From Liolophura sinensis (Eukaryota > Mollusca > Polyplacophora > Chitonida > Chitonidae), in assembly GCF_032854445.1 (NCBI RefSeq), contig NC_088300.1, forward strand, positions 68,794,984 to 68,858,983: a DNA stretch of 64,000 nt, read 5' to 3'. Shown one piece after another: positions 56,827 to 64,000 of this stretch (within the stretch, counting starts at the first letter, position 1; each line of letters starts with the position of its first letter). The notes under the pieces are model-generated. The model was not told where the DNA came from and ran no database searches. It saw only the letters and a program-made list of their open reading frames with translations. A program made the translations under genes and the position numbers.

Positions 56827-59800
56827 GTATAAAGGTGCTGAGTTACTGGATCAGTTGTCTACATTGTGTTGAAAAACTTGACCGCATTGAGATGAATGCT
56901 TAAGATGGTTTGGTCACTCACGATGGCCTTCACCAAGAAACAATCTTGTCGACAGCCCTTCGTCTACGACTATGCTTGCTGTGTATTTCGAACGTCATGA
57001 AGGTTACCTTTATATAAAAAATATATAAAGACTTTCAGCACAGAAAAAAAGGCCAGAGCAGCGTGATTATGAGCAAATGGTCACTGGTAACCGGTGAAAT
57101 ACGGCCTCTTGGCAGTTTACCTCATGCATTTAGGGTTTATTCTAACTATTTCGGATTCATTTATTAACTTCATTCCTGATTTATTTTCTCTTTGATTCAG
57201 AACTTTTGCAAATTTATCACGCACATTTTACACCGTTAACTGGAACAATTCATACACTAATATTACCGTTTGCGAGAAGTGTTTTTACACGATACAACGT
57301 ACCCATGCTACGTCTGCATGCGTAATTTCTTTTTTGGCAACACTTAGCAACGCTAGAAACCATGATAACTTAAATGGTTAATCATACCTAAGATTTTAAT
57401 GCTAATACTGTTATCTTCCACGATTCGGCTGTGGTTTTCTGCCATGCGAGATGTTGATGATACTGATGTTTTGTTTTGATTGTGGCTCCACTCCGGTGAG
57501 GTTTGTTTTGTGTCTCTCTAGATGTGGTGGCTATAGCTCATAATTGACTCAGTTCAGTAAATGCGTGACTAAACTTAGAAAGAGACAAGGGTCGGCGACC
57601 TTAAAAGTCTCCTATCTATGGAAGTCGGATTCTATCATTTCGGCTCACCCCCTGATATATATTACATTTGTGTAATAATGTTGTAAATGAAGATGTAACA
57701 CATGATTAATAGATATATTTGCACTAGAATTCGGCCTTATGAAGACAATATATATCAAGACGTGGACCCAAATACCCACCACACAAATATTGTTTTCAAG
57801 TGTTTTTTTTTTCCTCTCAAAAAATATATATATTGAAGACCACATTTACGACTAACTTTTTGCACTCTTTCATCTGAACTTTATGTAATTGTTATGTTTT
57901 CTCCACCTTTGGGTCTCACGCTATACTTGGAATTCGTGTATTCTTTGAAATCGTAGTTGTTGTAATTACGTGTATTATAATCATGACGTGATCTCAACAA
58001 AATTTTGCTAAAAATTTGTATATTTCGATTGCGAGATTTGACACCTCCCATCGTCCAACCATCCCACTAATCTTGTCATAAAATATCTTCTCTATAATGG
58101 AGAGCTAAATATAAAACCCTGTTGGAAGGTGATATTTTGATCAGATCCGGACCATAACACGAGATTGGGATGAACATCAGACTAATTAAAGATCATACCT
58201 TTCCGGGACCCCAATTTGCAATGGTTCAGTTTTGTGACAATCTCACAATATTCTATGAATGTCGTTAGTTAGGTTTAGGTTAGGGATAGTATATAGCCTG
58301 TTTCGTGCAATGGTGTGGCGAGTTTAAAAATCACGTCACAGTTTCATGAGAATAAGTTCAGGCCGAGATCAGAAGAGTGTGTGCGTGCTGGGTTCACTTG
58401 GCTTTCTGGGATAAAAGTCCAGCAATAAAGGACAAGGTCGTATCCAGCTTTCATATTTAACGACAAACCATCCTTTGACACATTTTATGCCGGGTCAACC
58501 CGTTACACTGGTTAAGCCTAACACACACGTTAGATGCAAGTCGTGATGGCGCATACAACGATTACTTCCCTTGCGACCACACGCTGTGAAAGCAAGAGCG
58601 TACGAGAGTTGTTTACTAGTGAAGCACGCAGTGAATAAGTACATTATATAGGTGTGCTTTGTTAATACAAACATATGCCAGCCTTGAGGGTTTGCATGTA
58701 ATACATACAGGTTAAAAGTAGTTACATACTCTCTGATACCAGTTGAAACTCTTCAACTCTTTCTCATGTCCAAGCTAGATTTTAAGTTTTAGATAATGAT
58801 TGTAAAAGCCGTTTTAGAATTAAATGTCTGTGTTGAAAGAAAGATCACTTTTGAAATCAGACTATTTTTGAAATGTGTTTCGCGTTTAAGATAAAAATTG
58901 ACCAGTTGTGACATGACCATACTGAATACTTTTTAAATAAATGTTTACCAATTTTGAAATAAAAAATGCAGTTTAATCACAACTGGTCATTTACTTAAAG
59001 TGAAAGTTATTAACCAATGAAAAAAGATTAATTTTTATTTCAAAAGTAGTCAGCAGGATTATTTTACTTGGGCTCAATTTTTATAGCTGCAGTTCCGTTT
59101 ACTTTAATACTGACATTTTATGTCAAACATGGTTGCTTGACTTATTTACGCAAGATTCAAGAATAGTTCACTACAGCTGGCCAACTCTGGTACAAGATCT
59201 TGGCAAATCTGCGGTCTTAAAGCGGCAGCCCAACCACTGTGATTCCAGCTCGTGATCTCAGCTCGTGATGGCCCAGAGTTTGTGGTGGTTCAACTGAAGT
59301 CTCGGACAGCGACACCATTTGTCGGACAGAGTTATATCCCCTGAACTACAGTGTAGGCTCACATGTTGTGTAGGTCTATATAGAGGGAAATGGCTTGCGG
59401 GTGTAGGCTTGTATTTGTATGGAAATGAGAAAAATTCAGAATGAAAAAAATACGGTGTCTCAAAAGGACGTATGTCGGATAATTTATTTATCAAACATCC
59501 AAAAGTATTCAAAATTGTACAGTTGTTACTTGTCTAGCTGTTTACTTCCGGCGCAGTCTTCGTACCCGTTTTCTCGTTAAAAAGTCAAGCTATGCTTTTT
59601 GAGATATCAATGGCCTCTGATTGCCATGGATACAGCATGCCACCTTGGCACGTTATTCCCCAGTCCGTGCTGACAGAGGAGACTCCCTAACGGACCCGCG
59701 CCCTGACACAGGATATAGAAATACTCCATGTTTACATAACGTTTTTGTTACATTGTTGGGTTACTACAATCGCTTTGGTTTCCTTGCATCGATGTTCAGA

Positions 59801-60284
59801 AATTAACATATTGTGTAAAACAGTAACAAAAGATTAATTATGCGTTGTCTGTTTGTCCAGCTATCTACCGTGAGAACATTCATGCAGCGTCTATGACTAT
59901 GCCTGTAAAGCGCTCTAATCAACGCCAGCCACGCAGGCGGGGTGAAGAGAGGCCCGTGCGGAGTAAGAGTAGTCGAAACGCAACGAATAATCACAGGCTG
60001 GTCACCTACAGACAATTTAGTTTTTCTGACGCGCGATATTAGCCTAGTTCGCAGTTCTCGAAACTAAAATTGATATTTTTTTAAAGCCGTATTTCATAAA
60101 TACAATTTCAGGCAGTTGATTTCAGCCTTTTGAATTTGAAGTCAGCATCCACACCTTATCTGACTGCTTATTACATGAACATGAACATAAACATGAACAT
60201 CACTACAATTCTGTAGCTAATTCTGCTTAAGCCCCGGTGGTAGGGGATGTCTATGTTGTTTCATTTCATAGACTAACATAAACA
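56827..60284. other. intergenic, foldback repeat inside
   Basis: No gene recognised. The foldback repeat at 58,845-59,050 is listed separately. Confidence 0.5.
58845..59050. repeat. imperfect foldback (inverted) repeat
   Basis: Left arm holds ACTTTTGAAAT and, ~60 bp on, TGACCAGTTGTGA; the right arm holds TCACAACTGGTCA and, ~60 bp on, ATTTCAAAAGT in mirror order. The two arms of ~75 bp pair imperfectly around an AT-rich centre. This layout suits a foldback or MITE-like element; no coding capacity and no clear target-site duplication. Confidence 0.65.
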
Positions 60285-60545
60285 GACGGACTGGTCGAGA
60301 TGGTTAGCGTGCCAGTGCGGAGCAATGATCCAGAAGCCTCTCGCCAATGTGGCCGCTTCTCAGTTTCATGAATCCAGCTCATGATTGCTTCCTCAGCAGA
60401 CGAACGTGGGGAGGTCTGTCAGCAGCCTCTGGGTGGTCCTGGGTTTCCTCCGGGCTCTACCCGACTTCCTCCCCCAGTAATGCTAGCCGCCGGCGTATAG
60501 TTGAAATAATCTTAAAAGCGGCGTAAAACATCATCTAATTACATA
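60285..60545 (+). mobile_element. SINE family A, near full length, diverged
   Basis: Head GGTTAGCGTGCCAGTGCGGA, body GTGGTCCTGGGTTTCCTCCG and CTCTACCCGACTTCCTCCC, end AGCCGCCGGCGTATAGTTGA and GGCGTAAAACATCATCTAAT. The tail is degraded. Confidence 0.88.
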
Positions 60546-62270
60546 ATATAGAAGACCTTTGAGTGCCCGTTTATCATTTAAAGAAAAGTGGGCGTTATTC
60601 GCTCAAACTTTTATGAGTAGTTTTGTTTTAGATTGTCTAAAGAATGAAATAGTTTAGTCTGCTTGCCTTCCAGTAATTTGTTCGTTGGCATATTGTACAA
60701 ACAAATCGAGCATTAGTTGTTGTTGTGCACCATATTTCTCCACAAATGACTGATAGCGGCTATTTTGAAAAAGAGAATTTGCTGAGCATTTTAATATATT
60801 TTACATTCTGGATGTAGTAGCTCGTAAAATGGCGGCAGTATTCAAATCCTTCTCACATTAAGGTGCAAAACACTGAACATTTAATTCTGGTACATTCCTA
60901 CAAAGTATTCGACGTTTAACATTTCGAGTTTAATACAGCTCTGAAATTGAATTAATAAAAGCGGTTGCTTGAACGTCAACTTTTAGAAATTTATCGACAA
61001 TTCCGAAAGACAGTAGGGACTTGTGTTTGCTGGATTGGGTCGATTGAATGGAGGGCAATTCGATTATTACCCTTGAAGTATGAGCACGTGATGATAGAAT
61101 GATCAACAGATATCCTATTAATAGTATGTCGCTGCTATATGATCAATGGAGATCTAGAACGGAATGTGATAATATTCTGTTCTCTTATGTAGAGGTTAAT
61201 TTCTGAACACTGTACATGGTGTAAATCAGTCTGTACAATGAATCGCAGTACAGACCTAGATCAAAATGTGTGCTGGAGACGCTGTGGAGGAAGGCCGAAT
61301 AACTGTACATTTCTGGATAAGAAGGTACAAGGCGCGTTGCGCCGAAGACTTTGCTGTCCAGAAATGTACAGATACATTTCTCCCACTCAAACGGTTGCAT
61401 TGGTGTTACACAATACACGATTTCTGTGACAAACGATTGGCGGTGGCATGGTATGGGGATACCAAGTGTGCTGATAGTATGGGGGCTATGTGTTGTAGTT
61501 TTAATTCTTTGTATATGGCGACATGACCAAGATACGCATCAGAAAAGCACAGCTGCCGTACTTCCCTGAGGGAGAAATTACGTTTTCTGAATAGAGCGGG
61601 GTCACAACATGCGTTTAATTCTAAACGTCTGCTGTACACATACATGACATAGGATCTTCTGTAGACCTAAGACAAAACCCTTTTCTCTGGACCTAAAACA
61701 GATGTTTTCTGTGTACACCGTAGAGCAAAACGTCAGCTGTAGACTTAGTACAAACCTTGTGCTATATACATGTATAGGCGTCAAATCCGACATTCGTATA
61801 TCAGCAATCCAGCAACAATCCGGGTCTAGAATAAACCGATATTCTAACAAACCTCCAAAAATTTTAATACTACCAGAGATAAAATAAAATTCATTTATTA
61901 AGGTTATATTATACTAAAACCTCTAAACAATTCCAAAAATATGGCAGTGTCAAAAACAGGATTAACAGAAAAATCGATAGCAGTTTAGGTAACATGTTGA
62001 ACTCCGCCCATTATCTAGCATGCCACTGGTTTTCAAATAACTATGAAATGACCCGAGGCAATGGGTTCTTGCCGTCGAAACCGAGCTTATGGACGTTAAC
62101 ATGAAGAATTAGAAAAAGTATTCCAGCTTCATTTTCCTCGCAATAATGACCTTAAAATGTGTAGAGTTTATGTTGTTATGTGTCACTGACCAAAAGGCAA
62201 TTTTGGTAGCGATTATGACTGACTTTACAGACAGCTGAATATAGGCCACTCTCTAAAAGAAATAGATTAT
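60546..62270. other. intergenic, hairpin inside
   Basis: No gene recognised. Several overlapping frames at 61,185-61,650 surround the hairpin at 61,307-61,371 and match no known family. Confidence 0.45.
61307..61371. repeat. 65-bp nested inverted repeat
   Basis: Outer arms TGTACATTTCTGGA (61,307-61,320) and TCCAGAAATGTACA (61,358-61,371) are perfect reverse complements; at the centre GGCGC-GTT-GCGCC forms a second stem. The stretches between them do not pair. Confidence 0.8.
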
Positions 62271-62583
62271 AGTAACTCCTCCAAAAGCAGCGGATTGCTG
62301 GTATTACAAACAAGCGATGGGAGTGAACGGCTTGTGCTTGACGATGGCAGACATCTCGAGTGAGGCTCGGTGGTACACAAACCACTGTCTCCGCGCCACT
62401 GTAGCCACTATTCTGAGCCACGCTGGTGTTGGAATACAGGTGATAATATTCGTATCTGGCCACCCGAACGAGTTCAGCCTGAGGAGTTACATACAGTTAG
62501 AGGCGTCTGAAGAACAACGCCCTTTGAGCAATGTTTTGAGCAATACCTTCCATCACGCAGGCAAAGAGTGCGACCCGAGTTGA
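62270..62583 (+). pseudogene. Crypton-type tyrosine recombinase, C-terminal fragment
   Basis: The frame reads WYYKQAMGVNGLCLTMADIS, then YTNHCLRATVATILSHAGV, VSGHPNEFSLRSYIQL, and ends in a stop. This matches the end of tyrosine recombinases of Crypton transposons and the related animal genes: the HxLRxT motif with catalytic His and Arg, the GH box, and the SY that may hold the nucleophile Tyr. An in-frame stop (TAG near 62,262) and the lack of any N-terminal part show a broken copy. The first catalytic Arg would lie in the missing portion. Confidence 0.7.
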
Positions 62584-63150
62584 AGATGTAGGCCTGAGTC
62601 TGCCGAAATCGGCATCACATGGTCATCAAATTCTCAGCAACGCTACCATCTCAGGAAGCCCCTTCCACTTAAGCTTCAACTGAATCTACAAGTTTCTCCA
62701 CGAAATAAACCATTCACTTCTGACAGTTTTTTGTTATTACATTAACTTAAATTCATCAATCCTCTGTCGTCACAAAACTGTTATGTTCAAATTTTGACCC
62801 CGAACTGACATGGACAGATGCTGGCGGGAAATGTGCATTTATTGGTTAATACCTGTCATGGGCTTTGCTCTGATTGGATGATTTATTTCCCACCCATTCC
62901 ATTGGCATGGACTTGCCCAAAATCATAACAACACAACGTAGACTATTACATGTTAACAAAAAGGAGAGAGAGTGGTTATTTTAGGTGTTATTTTCCCTCT
63001 AATTGTTTTATTTTTTCATAATGGCATTTTAGAATAGAAATAAAAGTACTTTGCCACTTCAAATTGGCAAAATTTGCACCTGCGGCCCCTCGTTCTCAAA
63101 CAATGGACAACTCCCGTCTGCTGTGCATTATCTTGGTGATTTGAGCATGG
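62584..63150. other. intergenic, nothing assigned
   Basis: Flank of the Crypton remnant; no further element ends were recognised. Confidence 0.5.
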
Positions 63151-63167
63151 CAAACTACGTTTTATTT

Positions 63168-63422
63168 ATTTATTTATTTGATTTGTGTTTTACGCCGTAC
63201 TCAAGAATATTTCACTCACGACGGCAGACAGCATTATGGTGGGAGGAAACCGGGCAGAGCCAGGGGGACCCCACGACCACACGCAGGTTGCTGAGGGCCT
63301 TCCCACGTACGGCCGGAGAGGAAGACTTGAGCTGAACTTGAACTCAGAGCGACCGCATTGGTGAGAGGCTCCTGGGTCATTACGCTGCGCTAGCGCACTA
63401 ACCAACTGAGCCACGGTGGCCC
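63168..63422 (-). mobile_element. SINE family A, full length, 17-bp target-site duplication
   Basis: Tail ATTTATTTATTTGATTTGTG at the left; head at the right begins on the minus strand with GGGGCCACCGTGGCTCAGTT. Flanked by CAAACTACGTTTTATTT at 63,151-63,167 and 63,423-63,439. Complete head and perfect duplication indicate a young insertion and define the family's 5' end. Confidence 0.96.
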
Positions 63423-63476
63423 CAAACTACGTTTTATTTCTTAAATAACATAGTACAAACCGTTAAATATTGTATG

Positions 63477-63510
<34 letters not shown>
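63477..63510. repeat. (TA)n/(TATG)n microsatellite
   Basis: TATATATATATATATATATA followed by TGTATGTATG. Confidence 0.9.
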
Positions 63511-63591
63511 CTTAGGGCATTATGCCGAAGACACCCAGTCACATTTGTCCTGGATTTACAAAAAAACAGTCATGTTTTCCCTGCTCTAAAC

Positions 63592-63705
63592 TCTCAGTGC
63601 TGAACGCCAAGCGAGGCAGCAACAAATACCATTTTCAAAGTCTTTGATCTGGCCCCATCCGGGTTTGATCCTGGGTCTCCCCAGTTCGAGGAGATCAGTG
63701 TTCCA
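63592..63705 (-). mobile_element. SINE family B-related head fragment
   Basis: GTGCTGAACGCCAAGCGAGG and TTTGATCCTGGGTCTCCCCA correspond to family B head and body, but diverged. The remaining right-hand edge of the window (to 64,000) shows nothing else recognisable. Confidence 0.6.
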
Positions 63706-64000
63706 AATCGATAATCGCAATCGATGGATAGATTTGTTTCACCGCCTCGGCAATATGGGGATCGCTTAAAGCAAACAGGTCATCGATACTCGTATCGCCT
63801 AGTAAATAAAGAAGATCGCGCTTCACAAAAGATTACTTTTTAGTAATCCCTGCATACAGTCGTTTTCACGGGAAAACAGGTATAAGCCTGTCAATGGAGG
63901 TGCGCACTTACCTATGGGAATACCCAGGTATGGTTTGTAAAAAGTATCACCGAATTTCACATAGATGTTACTTACGAGACATTCCAGGAATTCTACGAAT

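Noticed and set aside
62176-62463. Minus-strand frame of 95 residues opposite the Crypton remnant
   Set aside because: The plus strand carries the recognisable recombinase motifs; the minus frame is its shadow.

Overview
This window is eukaryotic nuclear DNA: AT-rich, mostly non-coding, with intron-split coding sequence, consensus GT..AG splice sites and many tRNA-derived SINEs. The SINE types (one ending in an AAATAAATAAAT tail, the other in a CTCACTCACTCAC tail) and the protein families suggest a marine lophotrochozoan, most likely a mollusc. That identification is inference, because no species marker is visible.

Left part, 1 to about 12,800: a minus-strand gene for a whirlin-like scaffold protein. 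Ten exons join with compatible phases into 610 codons: an N-terminal harmonin-homology domain (HHD1), PDZ1, PDZ2, a low-complexity linker and the beginning of a second HHD. The rest of HHD2 and any third PDZ domain should lie beyond the left edge. A small exon at 12,765-12,795 may supply the true start. The introns hold SINEs, a perfect 29-bp minisatellite and a 118-bp-period tandem array that grew out of the last visible exon/intron boundary.

Middle, about 12,800 to 25,500: no convincing host gene; SINE copies, a broken LINE tail and unassigned sequence.

Right part, 25,500 to 55,500: five dispersed copies of one small single-exon gene of about 225-233 residues. They resemble only the C-terminal, non-catalytic half of kyphoscoliosis-peptidase/hillarin (KY) proteins. 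Copies 1 (25,553-26,230, -), 2 (37,126-37,827, -) and 5 (54,754-55,446, +) are open. Copy 3 (42,676-43,361, -) has one single-base loss near its start. Copy 4 (48,919-49,610, -) has five single-base gains, yet its protein sequence is otherwise preserved. Four of the five have a TATA-like element upstream. This local family is the most interesting content of the window. A satellite array with a 656-bp higher-order repeat (about 30,545-32,520) lies between copies 1 and 2.

Far right, 55,500 to 64,000: non-coding sequence with a foldback repeat, a strong hairpin, more SINEs and the C-terminal part of a Crypton-type tyrosine recombinase.

All calls come from reading the sequence; no database search, alignment program or expression data was used.
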